Source: Jaltomata sinuosa (taxonomy: Eukaryota > Streptophyta > Magnoliopsida > Solanales > Solanaceae). Taken from it: a stretch of DNA of 64,000 nucleotides. Below the pieces are notes generated by a model. The model was not told the origin of the DNA. It was given only the letters and a program-made list of their open reading frames with translations, and searched no databases. Location: the NCBI GenBank assembly GCA_003996215.1, contig QJPP01004107.1, forward strand, positions 1 through 64,000, read 5' to 3'. The position numbers were made by a program, and so were the translations under genes. Shown one piece after another: positions 45,691 through 57,039 of the stretch. Within the stretch, counting starts at the first letter, position 1; the number at the start of each line of letters is the position of its first letter.

Positions 45691-46721
45691 TCCCTGCGAA
45701 GTCACTAGGAACTCTCGTAACCTATGACCTAGCTTGCCACATCTAAAACAATTATTGATGCCTACCATACACTCACCTTGGTGGTTCCTACCCATATTTA
45801 TTGTAAATTGGATGAGTATGCCCACTAGTACACTACCCTAGGACTTAGAGCATGGTGCCTTATCCCACTGATCATGTTTGAACTTGGGCACTGGCAGAGG
45901 ATGGGGCTAGAGCTGAAGATTTTTGGCAGAATTGAGAGCGGTTAGCGCCATCTGACCTCTGCTGAGAATAACTGAAGTTACCTATCCTGGTCGTCTTACT
46001 GTCTCTTTCCCTCTCCTTAATCTTTTCTACTTTGATCTGCTCAGCATGAGTCATCAACCTGGAGATATCCATCTCCTTTACAAGAATAGAAGTCCTATAA
46101 TCTTTAACCACATTGTCAGAAACACCTGACACAAACTTACTCATACAGGCTTTAGAGTCAGCTACCATTGCTGGAGCATACTTTGAAAGTTGAGTAAACT
46201 TGAGGGAATACTCCTTCACACTCATGTCACCCTGCCTTAAGTTGATAAACTCCTGAATCTTGGCTTCCTTAATTTAAGTGGGAAGAACCTGTCTAAGAAT
46301 GCAGTTGAGAACTGATCTTAATCTACTTGGCCTATATATGCACCTCTAGCCTCCTTTCATTACTTGTACCAAATATGGGTCACTCCCTTCAACTGATAAG
46401 TGGCCAAGTCTGCACTTTCAACTGGAGTGACACCTCTAATCTCAATAACTTTCTGGATGTCATCCAAGAACTCTTGTGGATCCTTCTCAGCCTTAGAACC
46501 ATGGAACTTAAGTCCCGGACTCTAGCTGTTGTTGTGCTATTTTATGGGTTAAGTGTTGCCACAGCCTGCTGGTTCACCTGAGTAGTCATGGCCTGAGCTA
46601 GCACTTGAAAGGCAGCCCTGAACTTAGCATGAGTGACTTGCTCATTCAAAGGGTCTGCAGGGACTGATGGTGCTTGTTGGTTTCCATTGCCATTCCTCCT
46701 TTTATTATCCCTACAGGGGAC
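45691..46721 (-). pseudogene. gag of element J, broken
   Basis: The minus strand from about 46721 gives an Asn/Gln-rich N-terminus (RRNGNGNQQAPS) whose start codon is out of frame by one base. ADPLNEQVTHAKFRAAFQVL follows, then the gag core (VKEYSLKFTQLSKYAPAMV, MSKFVSGVSDNVVKDY, ISRLMTHAEQIKVEKIKERE). Knuckles near 45785-45715 are partly kept (CFRCGKLGHRL-type, with Cys and His visible). Frames change near 46450 and 45870. At about 45685 the sequence jumps to the RT tail. Confidence 0.8.
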
Positions 46722-46923
46722 ATTTTATATAATGTGCAAAGCACGAGTTAGAAGGAGATTAGATAGAGTTCATACTCAACGGCACAAGAAGGAAAAGAAA
46801 GAAAGGAAGTTTTTCCTAAAAATGTCTTGTAGCTTTCCTCTCATAAATGTGGCACGCTTCACACCTATGAAAAGAACTCTACTTGATGCGGCTTTCAGAC
46901 ACCTTAGGACACATAAACCTGAT

Positions 46924-46935
46924 GCTCTGATACCA
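46924..46935 (-). other. Primer binding site, initiator-Met tRNA type (element J)
   Basis: The minus strand reads TGGTATCAGAGC, a perfect match, four bases from the LTR end at 46940. Confidence 0.93.
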
Positions 46936-46939
46936 GGTT

Positions 46940-49135
46940 TGTCATACTCTGAGGCTACCCCTAGACATAACACGGTGCTTAGAGTTACAAGTGACCCTAA
47001 GCTAATCCATGGCCTGGCATATACTAAGCATTCTGATTAAGATAATATCTCTGCGGAAGCTAAACTGATCTAATCATGTAAGATATGGAACATAAACCAA
47101 CAATCTCTAAATATATGTAAAAAGTCTAAAAATATATCAACTGACTGTATAAGCTGAAACACTGACTCTATGTCTAAAATCCTATACTGGGATGAGTTGC
47201 TAGGTCAAGCCCCCAGTTAACTCTAATAATCTGAAAATAGAAATGAAAGACAGAAGTAAATGAAATGAGTTTTTTCCTTGAAGCATGAGGATTCACCAAC
47301 TGTTCTGCTGAGGAGACTGGGAAATCGACTATGTGTGATCCGGATGCTAAGCACCTGAATTGATATTACAATAGGATATAGCAAAAAAGTGTGCATCAGT
47401 ACATGGAATATACTGAGCATGCGGGATGTGCACTAATCTATACATACTAGATGTGATGAGGTAAACTGAATATGCAAGATATACTGAACATGAAACTGAA
47501 AGATATAATTTGATGCAATGATGAAGTAGATAACATGCAACTGTACAATACTGAACTGAATAACTGACTATAAGGTCATACAATAACTGAATCTGAACTG
47601 TGGGAGCTACTATCAACCGACATACCCCAAGCTGAGCTAACTATGGGGCCAATCTGTAACCTTTGTTGGGAGGGTGTTCATACCTTGCCAAGGGTACGAA
47701 CACTGGCTGGTGTGGATCCAATAATCTGATGTCCAAAACGACTAAGGTGTTAAGCATGATCTGACGAATGACCCTTTAGAATCTATGGTGGCACCGTATT
47801 TTTGGGACTTAGAGATTTCTACTAAAGGTCTCAGTCCTAACTGATGGGTGAGCCTTTATCCCTTTGTCCGCTCAATGCTAAGTACTACTCTCAACTAAAT
47901 ATAAGTAAATAAGCTAACATACTAGGTAGCTCAAAATACTGACTTTCTTAGAATGTAATGTATTACTGAGGCTGAAAGCATTCTAATTGTGTAATTCTGA
48001 ATGACAATATATCTGACTGAAAATACATGATACATAACTGATCGTGTGTTCATAACCCACCATCCTAAGATATTGAATTACACTAAACAATTCTAGGACC
48101 TGAACAAAATATACAATTTAAGAGCATAATTCAAAATCATGGGTTAGACAACATGCCGAGGGTTTGAGAATTCTGAGTATTCATTGATGCTAGCCTTCAA
48201 GAAAATAGGTAATCAAATTCATACAAACCAATGGTAACTGCAATACAAGAAGTGTATGAATTCAGGAACCCTAGGTCCTGAAGATTAAACTAAAACTGGA
48301 GAATTGAGTTAACTTAGGGACTCAATGGGTGAAATGATAATCGTTGATGAATTCCCACATACCTGTGAGAAAAACCCTTAAAGAATTCCTTGGTTTTGGA
48401 GCCTGAAGTTGAAGGGTTCTTCTGCTTGCTTTAGAGAAGAAATAACTCTTTTTTTCTCTATCTTTGCCAAGTATCGATTAAGGTCTGAGAGAATTAGGGG
48501 TTTGGGTAGTTTTAGGCTTAACAGTTAGGCTTAGGCTAGACAAAATGACATAGCTTAGCCTTTATAAAGTAGAGAAAAGACTAATTTACCCTTACTGAAT
48601 AGGTTTTGAAATCTGGCAACCAAAGGGTTTCACGGGTGGAACCACAGTCGGTGGAATCAATCCATGGCCGGTGGAATGACCCATGGAACTTGGGATCTTT
48701 TTATGGTATGATGAACCTTCAATCCATGAGTCAATTAATGGTCCATGGAACTGAATGATAGATGGTCCAATGACTCGTGGTTTAAGTTGGGGAAAATGGA
48801 GGTCCTCTGTTCCTCAGGAATCACGACTGACAGGATGGTCTGTGGAATTGAATGACAGATGGTTAATTGAGTTGTGGTTTTGGACTCTGAAAGGGAGCCC
48901 CCAGATGGTCAAATGAAGAGTGACAGAATGGATCGTGGTTTGAAACCACTATCCATGAAATCATCCATGGTTTTTCAGGGAGGACAGACCTGGAGGCCAA
49001 ACCACAGGTCAGTCAATGGGCCATGGTTCTAAACAATACTCCATGATCTTGACTGTGGTTTCTGGAACTTTGAATTTTTTGCATTTTTTTTTCTAAGTAC
49101 TGTAAGGTATCTAGTTTAAATTTTGTGGTGTTACA
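46940..49135 (-). repeat. 5-prime LTR of element J, 2.2 kb
   Basis: On the minus strand it begins TGTAACACC at 49135 and ends GAGTATGACA at 46940. U3 (about 49100-48600) holds the CCACGG/CCGTGG motif array shared with B, D and F. The donor-like CAG-GTATGTGGG is at 48365-48354. Intact at both ends, unlike the other LTR of this element. Confidence 0.92.
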
Positions 49136-49840
49136 TTCAGTTTGTGAAGAAAAATTTTGGTAGATACATATGTGCATAGACTATTGGCAGTCTGATAAGG
49201 TTACAATCTATAACAAGTATCCACTTCCCTGGATTGACAATTTGTTTGATTAGTTGTAGGGTGCATCCTTATTTTCTAAGATTTATTAGAGTTTTGGATC
49301 ATCAGCTAAATATTTAGCTTACTAATATTCATAAGACTGTATCTGGTCTAGGTATGGGCACTACGAATTTCTAGTGATGTCTTTCGTGCTAACTAATGCC
49401 CCTTCTACTTTCATGGGATTGAAAAATGGGATATTTAAGCCCTACTTAAACCCATTCATGATTGTTTTCATCGATGACATCTTTGTTTATTTAAGAGTAA
49501 GGAGGACTATGAAAATCACTTAAGAATTGGTTTAGGTTTGCTAAAAGAGAAGGAGCTTTATGTGAAATTTTCTAAGTGTGAATTCTAGTTGTCTTCTGTA
49601 TCCTTTTTGAGGTATGTAGTTTTGAAAGAATAGGTGATGGTAGACCCACAAAATATTGAGGCAGTTAAGAATTAGGCTAGGCCTACTTTGGTGACCGAGG
49701 TTCATAGCTTTGTGGGGTTGGCCAGTTATTATAGCAGCTTAGTGAAGGGGTTTGCTTCTATTGCTACTCATCTGACCTATTTAACTTAGAAGGAGGTACC
49801 ATTTCATTAGTTGGATGAATGTGAGGAGAGCTTTCAAAAG
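49136..49840 (+). pseudogene. Reverse transcriptase of element H, C-terminal part
   Basis: Resumes after J with FVKKN, then NKYPLPWIDNLFD, GASLFSKI, RYGHYEFLVMSF and LTNAPSTFMGLKNGIFKPYL, then the catalytic box as F-I-D-D at 49467-49478. Several stops and frame changes occur, and the thumb region (VRRTM onwards) is barely readable. Ends near the FVGLASYY-like block around 49715. Confidence 0.85.
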
Positions 49841-50500
49841 CTTTAGACATTGTTTACTACCGCTCATATGCCTTCCTTACCAGTGGAGGGTAAGGATTTC
49901 ATTGTTTATTGTGATGCCTTATATTCTAGTTTAGGTGTTGTCTTGATGTAGGAAAAGAATGTTATTGACTATTCTTTGAGGCAATTAAAGGTACATGAGA
50001 AGAATTATCCTACTCATGACTTAGAGTTGGCTGTTGTGGTTTTGCTCTTAAGATATGGAGACACTACTTGTATAGGGTTCATTATGGAGTGTGCACAGAC
50101 CTCCAAAGTTTGCAACATGTGTTTACACAGAAGTATTTGATTTTGAGGCATAGTAGGTGGATGGAGTTACTTCAAGACTATGATATTACCATTCTATGTC
50201 ATCCGGGTAAGGCCAACATAGTAGACGATGCATTGAGCAGGAAGTCTGAAAGTACAGGTAGCTTGGCTTATATGAAGGCTACCAGACATCTGTTGGCTAG
50301 AGAGATTCAGATTCTAGCTAACAGTTTCATGAGACTTGAGATGTCAGAGAGGGGTCGACTATTAGCATATGTTGAGGCAAAGTCCTCATTTCTTGATCAG
50401 ATCAAGGCAAAATAATTCCAGGATGCTAAGTTTAGTAGAATTTGTGATAAGGTTTTGCAGGGTGAGGCCAAGGAGACCATGATTGATGATGAGGGTGTTT
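49841..50500 (+). pseudogene. RNase H of element H, broken
   Basis: IVYCDALYSSLGVVLM places the catalytic Asp codon at 49913-49915; LKVHEKNYPTHDLELAVV follows, then a one-base slip before 50068. From 50068: VCTDLQSLQHVFTQKYLILR, WMELLQDYDITILCHPGKAN and DALSRKSESTGSL. TAA at 50413 follows the linker towards integrase. Confidence 0.82.
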
Positions 50501-51777
50501 TGTGAATCGAGAGGCGAGTTTGTGTACCTTGAGTTGATGACTTAATTCCTACAATTTTAGCTGAGGCTCATAATTCAAAGTATTCTATACATCCTTGTTT
50601 AATTAAGATGTACTGCGACTTGAGGCAACATTACTGGTGGGTTCAAATGAAGCGATACATAGTTGATTTTGTTGCTAAATATCAAAATTGTCAGTAGGTA
50701 AAGTATGAACATCAAAATCCTGGTGGTACTTTACAACGTATGCCTATTCCTTAGTGGAAGTGGGAGAGAATAGTCATGGACTTTGTGGTTTATCTTCCCA
50801 AAACCTTGGGGAAGTACGATTCTATTTGGGTTATTATGGGGATAGGTTGACGAAGTATACACATTTCATTCCTGTCCAGGTGACCTACAATGCAACCAAG
50901 TTAGCCAAGGTCTATCTCAAGAAAGTAGTTTAGTTGCATGGGGTTCTTATTTCTATTATTTCGAATAGGGGTACTCAGTTTACCTTTTACTTTTGGGAGA
51001 ATTTGCATGAGGAGTTGGGTACTAGGCTAGACCTTAGTACTTTTTTTCACCCTTAGACTGATGGGCAGTATGAGCGGATGATTCAGGTGTTAGAGGATAT
51101 GCTCCGTGAGTGTGATAGATTTAGAAGGTCATTGGGACCAGTATCTACCTTTGGCAGAGTTTGCACATAATAAAAGCTACCATTTGAGCATAGATATGGC
51201 TCCATTCGAGGCATTATATGGGAGGAGGTATAGAACTCCCATTAGTTGGTTTGATGCATTTAAAGTGAGACAGTAGGGTATTGACCATCTGATAGACTCC
51301 ATGGAGAAGTTAAAGTTCATCCAAGAGAAGCTTCTAGCGGCTCAAAGCAGGCAAAAGGAGTTTACGGATAGAAAAGTGAGAGATGTGCATTTAATGGAAG
51401 GTAAAAAAGTGTTGCTCAAAGTTTCACCCATGAAGGGTGTTATGAGATTCAGTAAGCAGGGTAAGCTTAGTCCAAAGTACATTAGACCCTTTGAGATTCT
51501 TAAGAGTGTGCGGCCGGTAGCCTATATATTGGCTTTGCCTCTGAGCTTATTGGGAGTTCATCCTGTGTTTCATGTGTCAATTCTCAAGAAGTATAATGGG
51601 GATAGTGACTATATCATTCGTTGGGATTCTATCCTATTAGATGAAAACCTTTCTTATAAAGAGGAAACCGTTGCTATTCTTGATAGAGATATCCGTAAAT
51701 TGAGGACTAAGGAGATTGCATCTGTGAAGGTCCCATGGAAAAACCATCATGTTAAGGAGGTCACTTGGAAGACTTAA
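50501..51777 (+). pseudogene. Integrase and chromodomain of element H, broken
   Basis: Zinc-binding end: SKYSIHP and NCQ remain but the first Cys reads Tyr (AKYQNC). Catalytic positions: Asp at 50779 (VMDFV), second position at 50964 reads Asn (ISNRGTQF), Glu at 51072. The last part, 51301-51777, is a clean frame of 158 residues with VSPMKGVMRFSKQGKLSPKY, HPVFHVSILKKY and a chromodomain-type tail LRTKEIASVKVPWKNHHVKE, ending in TAA where more residues would be expected. Intervening stops at about 50695, 50752, 50929 and 51054. Confidence 0.85.
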
Positions 51778-51891
51778 GTGGACATGCCCAACAAGTATCC
51801 ACAGCTTTTTGCTAATTCAGGTAACTCCTTGTTCACCCATTTCTTTCTTGTTGCCATCTAGGGGACGAATAGTTCTTTAATTGGTATCTGA

Positions 51892-54183
51892 TGTAATAAC
51901 TCATTCTGTCATTATAGCATTGTTTATGGTGTCAGTACCTGGCAAAAGTTTTCCCTAAGGTGAGAGTTGGTAAAATCTCAAGTTAGGGTGAGTTTTGATG
52001 AAAATCTGATATTGTGTAAATAAGTGGTGATTTGAGTTTTGTGGTGTAGTATTTAAAGTTATGGTATTCATTAATGGATAGTAGAGTGGTATAGTTTCTC
52101 GTAAGAAGTTTCGAGAAAATAAATGGGTTTATAGAACTCCAGTTATGGTGGTTACTGCAGTGGGATTAATTTGTAATGTCTAGGATCAAGGTTTGTGTTG
52201 TGAAATAAGGATTTTCAGCTGAGTTCCCAGAGTAGTCTATTCCTGCCAAAGCGAGCCTCGCAAAATGCATCAGAGCTCACCATAGCAAGTCAAGTCTTGT
52301 TTTATCAAGAAAATGACCATTGTAACAAGAGACGGGGCCAGATTGCCTGACTTAAATCAGTTTTCTGAGTTTTATTTCACAAACTCCCAAAACTTATTCT
52401 AGAGATCCAAGAAAGAGATTTTCCCAAGACTAGGGTGTTTTTCTTTGTTCGAGGTAAGTTATTACGTTAACCTCTTTGTTTAACAATAGTTAATCCTTGT
52501 AGAATTATTATATTATGAATTAATAGTGGAATTTTTAGGTTAGAGCCCTAAATGCATAAAAGGGGGGAAACCCTATGTGAGATGTAAATTCGTCTAGACT
52601 TGATCCTAGGTTGTTATTTAACACTTCCTAGCATAAAATTTATATTCCTAAAGATGATTTAAGATGATTTGGGAACCTTCAGTTCCACAAAAGTGTGACC
52701 TTTAGCATAAAAATGGCTTAAAAGAGAGGAATTGGAGTAGAAAATCTATGAATGGTGATCATATGAATAATATGGGACTAGTGGATAGTTAATTGATCCT
52801 TGGAGAATGCTACAGACTTTGAATAAGGGAAGAGTTAGTGGGTTAAATCCCCAAGGCTTAAAATAAAAGAGTAAATGATTAATTACCATTGTTTGTTTGT
52901 TTAGACTTTGAACGTTCTGAAGTATTGAGGAAGGGCAAGGCTATTGCAAGGTAGCTTGTGATTGGAATTCTTCGATCGAAGTAGGTTGCGATTTAATTAG
53001 AATTGAGACTTATTTTAGTACTTGTATGCTTATAATTGGATAACTTATTGACTGGTCTTCAGACATACTTGAAATTGATAATTAGGATCTTGTTAATGCT
53101 TGAATGAATAAGTTGTGCAAATTGAAGTTTATTAAAGAACTTGTTATAATAAAGTGTACTTGTGATTAATGCAATGTGTATATCCTGAGAGATAGAGAAA
53201 TAGGAACCATAGGTTGATATGGGTTGAGGGGTCAGGTACCACGTTAGTACGGATATTGATATTGACATTACTATGATGGGTCGGGCACCACGCTGGTATG
53301 AATATTGCTACTGATATTGTTATTAATATTGTGGAGCGGGTACCATATTGATACAGTACATGGACCCTGGTGCTTCCCCTGCAGGTCATGACTAGTTGGG
53401 CAGAAATAAGTCCCTTTAGTGTGTGTGTACACATTTACATTTATGTTGTTATAGTGAGTTGGAACGGGTTTTGTGAGGTGAAACTGAGGTTACTGAGTTA
53501 CATACGTGAAAGTGAGGTAGACATAGATCCACTTGAGATATGACGGTTGATATTATTCTTTCTTGATTTTGTGATGGTTGCTTGTATGATATGTTATTGA
53601 CCTTGTTTGGTTTGACTTGAAGTGATTGTTTATTGAATGAACTACTTGCTAAGTGTTGAAGTTTCATTTTATTTGTTGTTTGATTATTTGTATACTTGTT
53701 CTAAAATTGAGTCGGCCTTTGATACATACCAGTACATAGTGGTTTGTACTGATACTACCATGTACTCTTCTTTTGTTGAGTGCAGACCGTGTTCCAGAGG
53801 CTCAGACGCTATCTCATCTCTAGCAGGGGCAGCTGATTTTGATCCAAGGGTGAGCACTACATCTTCAGGATGCCATGGATCTTCACTTTAGCCATTGTCC
53901 TTCTTTTGGTCAATGGAACTCTCTTTTATTTTATTAGTTTTTGGATATCTTAGACATGTTTTGGTTTAGAGTTCTTGTACAATGACTTTTATTTTTTGGA
54001 GAATGTAATAGATAGTTGAAATATTCCCCCACTTATATCATTAATTTTTGACTATTATCATCGTTGATGTTGATTCTATTGTTGAATTGTCTAAAATTAG
54101 CTAATTAACTTGTTTAAGGTTTGGGTTAGATAGTTCTCCCGCCGGAGGGTTAGTGTGGGTGTCACTCATGGCCAGTTAGATCA
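51892..54183 (+). repeat. 3-prime LTR of element H, 2.3 kb
   Basis: Begins TGTAATAACTCATTCTGTC after the gag-pol trailer and ends about GTTAGATCAT at 54183, without a clear TGACA. GAG-GTAAGT at 52451-52458 is a consensus splice-donor site. Serves as the unoccupied reference for solo LTR I (site near 53164) and for fragment G (site near 52937). The polypurine tract before it is not clear. Confidence 0.85.
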
Positions 54184-54189
54184 TTATAA

Positions 54190-54850
54190 TTTAGGCCGTA
54201 GACCCAGAATTTTATGAACGAATGATAACAATGAGTGGAAAAACTTTTTCAGAAATTATCAAAACCAGAGAAATGATTGAAGATTGCCTTAAGACTGGGA
54301 GAATAAAAAATTTCACAGCATTGCATTCCATTAATAAGGCCTTCCAAACTCGCTCTTTCGAAAGTGGAAAGAAAAAAGAGAAAGAAGTTATGACACTTAT
54401 GACTTGAGGAGGTACATCATATCGCTAACAACCTCCACAATCCAGTGCTCATTATGCTCCATATCCCATCTATAATGCACAATCCACATAGCATTCTCCA
54501 CAACCATCATAAAATTCCTGCAATAAAATACCTCCTACAAAAATCGAAAAGAAACCTCCTAGAGTCTTCACTCCATTAGCGGAAACTCAAACTCAACTCT
54601 TTGAAAGGTTGAAAGAGGCTGGACTACTTCACCTGATTAAGGGAAAACCAATGAATTCTGCTGCAAAATAGTATCGAGCCAATCAATGTTGTGACTATCA
54701 CTCAGTGCACTAGGACATAGTATAGAAAGGTGTTTGTATCTCAAGCATAAAATTCAAAACTTGAAGATAAGGTGATAATACTTGCAGAATCTCCAGCAAA
54801 TGCGAACAACAATCCATTACCCAATCCTAAGAAGTAATTGTTTGCATGTT
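54190..54850 (+). pseudogene. gag remnant of Tat/Ogre type
   Basis: MSGKTFSEIIKTREMIEDCL and KTGRIKNFTALHS begin at about 54225, a block that in this lineage ends the capsid region. After TGA near 54405, several frames give YAPYPIYNAQST-like Tyr/Pro/Gln-rich linker and then RVFTPLAETQTQLFERLKEA, GLLHLIKGKP and NQCCDYHSVH, a worn CCHC-like Cys/His region. More than five stops are present. Confidence 0.65.
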
Positions 54851-56735
54851 TGGTTGTGAAAAAGAATGAAATTTTCTCGAAGGTGCACTATTCGCGTCCT
54901 TCCACATTGCATTTTGAAGTTGTTGTTTTCTTTCCTTGTAATTGCACTTAATCACTATTTTTCCTTGTAATCGCACTTTATGACTTTATTTCCCTGTAAT
55001 CGCACATTTGATTTCCTCCTAATTGAATTTTTATTTGTAGTATGAACTACGTTTGACTTGATTTCCCTAGTGAAATACGTAGGCAGCCTACATCGACTTC
55101 GGTCATATTATCAGAAAAATCTAAATTTCCCTTTGTGTGGTTGAAACTATGTTTGACCTCATTTTTGCCTCAACAGGATACGTAGGTGTCACACTGGCTC
55201 GATCATATCCCCGTAAGATTTCCATTTTCCTTTTATAACATAAACTGGGGAAAAAAATTGAGAGAATCTCAAAAAAATTCTAGAAGAAGATTTTCTCTAG
55301 CAAGTCAAAACTGGAGATCACATTAAAGTGTGCAATCGGGGCAGAACTTTCGAGAGGATCCCAAAAATTCCATACTAGTGACAACGGAAATTACAAAAAA
55401 GTTTAAGAGTTTTCCTGTGTTTTAGACTAGGGTAAAATTTTTGAGGGAGGTCCTCAAATATTCTATTAAGACCGCATTTCAAGGTCGAACAAGTGTGCAA
55501 ATCGGATACAAGAGGGAGCACCAAGAGAGCAATGCAAAGCTAACACGAATCAGTCTCTCAAACAAAGAATTTTTCTTTGGTTACTAAAAAAATAAAGTTA
55601 CAAAATTAACAATATTGAGACCACCAAGCGTGATAAAGAATATTACTAGACCCACTGTGACCTTGTCGTAATAATTCAGGCAACTTTTCTTCTCACTTTA
55701 TCTAGTAATTAATTCATGTTATGATTTTTAACAGTTTCTCTAAATTTTGCAGAAAAATGATTGGGCACAACGACTAAGATACATCAGACGAACCACTATA
55801 TTCAAATCATCATAAATTAAATGACTTTATCTTCTATCCGTTGCTTTTTTTCAAATTAACTTTATTATGTTTAAATGACTATTTGAGCTACACACATGAC
55901 ATTTTTCATCTTGCTTCCCATGACAACAATAGCTGAGAACAAATGCTAATCAATTCTCTAAAAGTTCGAGGAATCAAGCCATAAGATCGTCAGACACAGG
56001 ACATGCACAAGTCCTTTCAAGGATTCCCAATATAAAGGATTTTGTTCAACAGATCGATTCATATCTTGATAAATCTAAACTTTTATCCTTCTGATTAAAT
56101 CTTGTATTCTCTACAAATTCTATCAGTTTCAAGTCCAAACTATAGCTGATCTAATTTTTGTTCAAGCAAGATACATAGACAATCCTTCATAAGGGCTCGG
56201 TCTTCTCACTATTTCAAACTACAGACCCTCAGAGGAAACTGGGGCATGTCTTTGAATCATTCAAATCTTTATTTTTTGCAAACTATTTCAATTAAGTACC
56301 CTAGACTAGAAACAGGGGCAACTTTTGAAATGGTTCAATAATTTCTAAAATCCTCGTTCGACTTCAAGCTTCAAATACTTTTTGATCAACAAATCCTCTC
56401 TTTATAATAAATTCCATATGACGTAGGGACGCACCTTGTGTAGTGTCCCTATTCGGCCATTAGAGCCTTCAATCAATGTTAGAATCCCTGTCAACATATT
56501 TGCCTAGGGATCATATGCTTTCCATAGTTACCAGATTGTTATGACACATTTAGAGGGTTATTTTCAAACTAAGAAATTTCTATGAATGCAGGAATGACAA
56601 AGTCTTCAAGAACAATCACAGATGTTAAACAGTAAGTCTATTCACTGGCGCCAGTCGAATGGCTATATCCTTACCCTCTATCTTTGGTGTTTAACCCATT
56701 AACTAATAGTTTAGTTTATTTTTCTTATTCTGGCA
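54851..56735 (+). other. Noncoding part of element K
   Basis: No protein signature. Three short repeats of CCTTGTAATYGCACTTNAT lie between 54935 and 55010, and the ATACGTAGGCAGCCT / ATACGTAGGTGTC phrases at about 55075 and 55180. Several AAACTGGGGCA-like phrases follow near 55240, 56240 and 56310. Confidence 0.5.
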
Positions 56736-57030
56736 AGACATATTATTACATATTGTATCGTTGCCATCTTAGTGAGACACATTATATTATATTGGATCAT
56801 CACCTCCTTCAAAGTAACATATTATATTATGATGGAGCATCACTTCCTTCAAAGTGACATATTATATTAAATCACCACCTTCTTCAATATGATATATTAT
56901 ATTATATTGGATCATCACTCTCTTCAACATGATATATTATATTCTATTAGACCATTACCTTCTTCACTGTGATACATTATATTATGTTAGACCGTCACCT
57001 CCTTCGATGTGATATATTATTATATTTGGA
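56736..57030 (+). repeat. Tandem array 1 of element K, about 43-bp unit, seven copies
   Basis: Each unit has ATATTATATTATATTGGATC followed by ATCACCTCCTTCAAAGTGA with substitutions and small gaps. It sits directly before the second array and shares the final TCAAAGTGACA with the second unit. Confidence 0.8.
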
Positions 57031-57039
57031 TTATTAATC

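Larger units (their letters stand above)
41589..49135 (-). mobile_element. Element J: minus-strand chromovirus nested in the RT of H (duplication TTCAG)
   Basis: Reads on the minus strand: 5-prime LTR 49135-46940, PBS, gag, a fused RT tail and RNase H, integrase, partial chromodomain, truncated 3-prime LTR 43462-41589. Flanks are TTCAG at 41584-41588 and 49136-49140. Two internal deletions are evident: protease plus most of RT (junction near 45685) and chromodomain end, polypurine tract and U3 start (43463-43559). The LTRs differ at roughly one position in ten over the first 270 aligned bases. Coding parts are closest to element F. Confidence 0.92.
35192..54183 (+). mobile_element. Element H: old chromovirus carrying two nested insertions (I and J)
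   Basis: Host element read on the plus strand: 5-prime LTR remnant (35192-39300, split by solo LTR I), decayed PBS, gag 39519, protease, RT to 41588, then element J, RT resuming at 49141, RNase H, integrase, chromodomain to 51777, 3-prime LTR 51892-54183. The left 1.05 kb of the 5-prime LTR is missing. Many stops and frameshifts throughout; the start codon is GTG and one integrase Asp is Asn. H must be older than I, J and probably G. Confidence 0.88.

Noticed and set aside
46327..47040. Plus-strand open frames of 84 and 135 residues
   Set aside because: They are antisense to gag, leader and LTR of element J.
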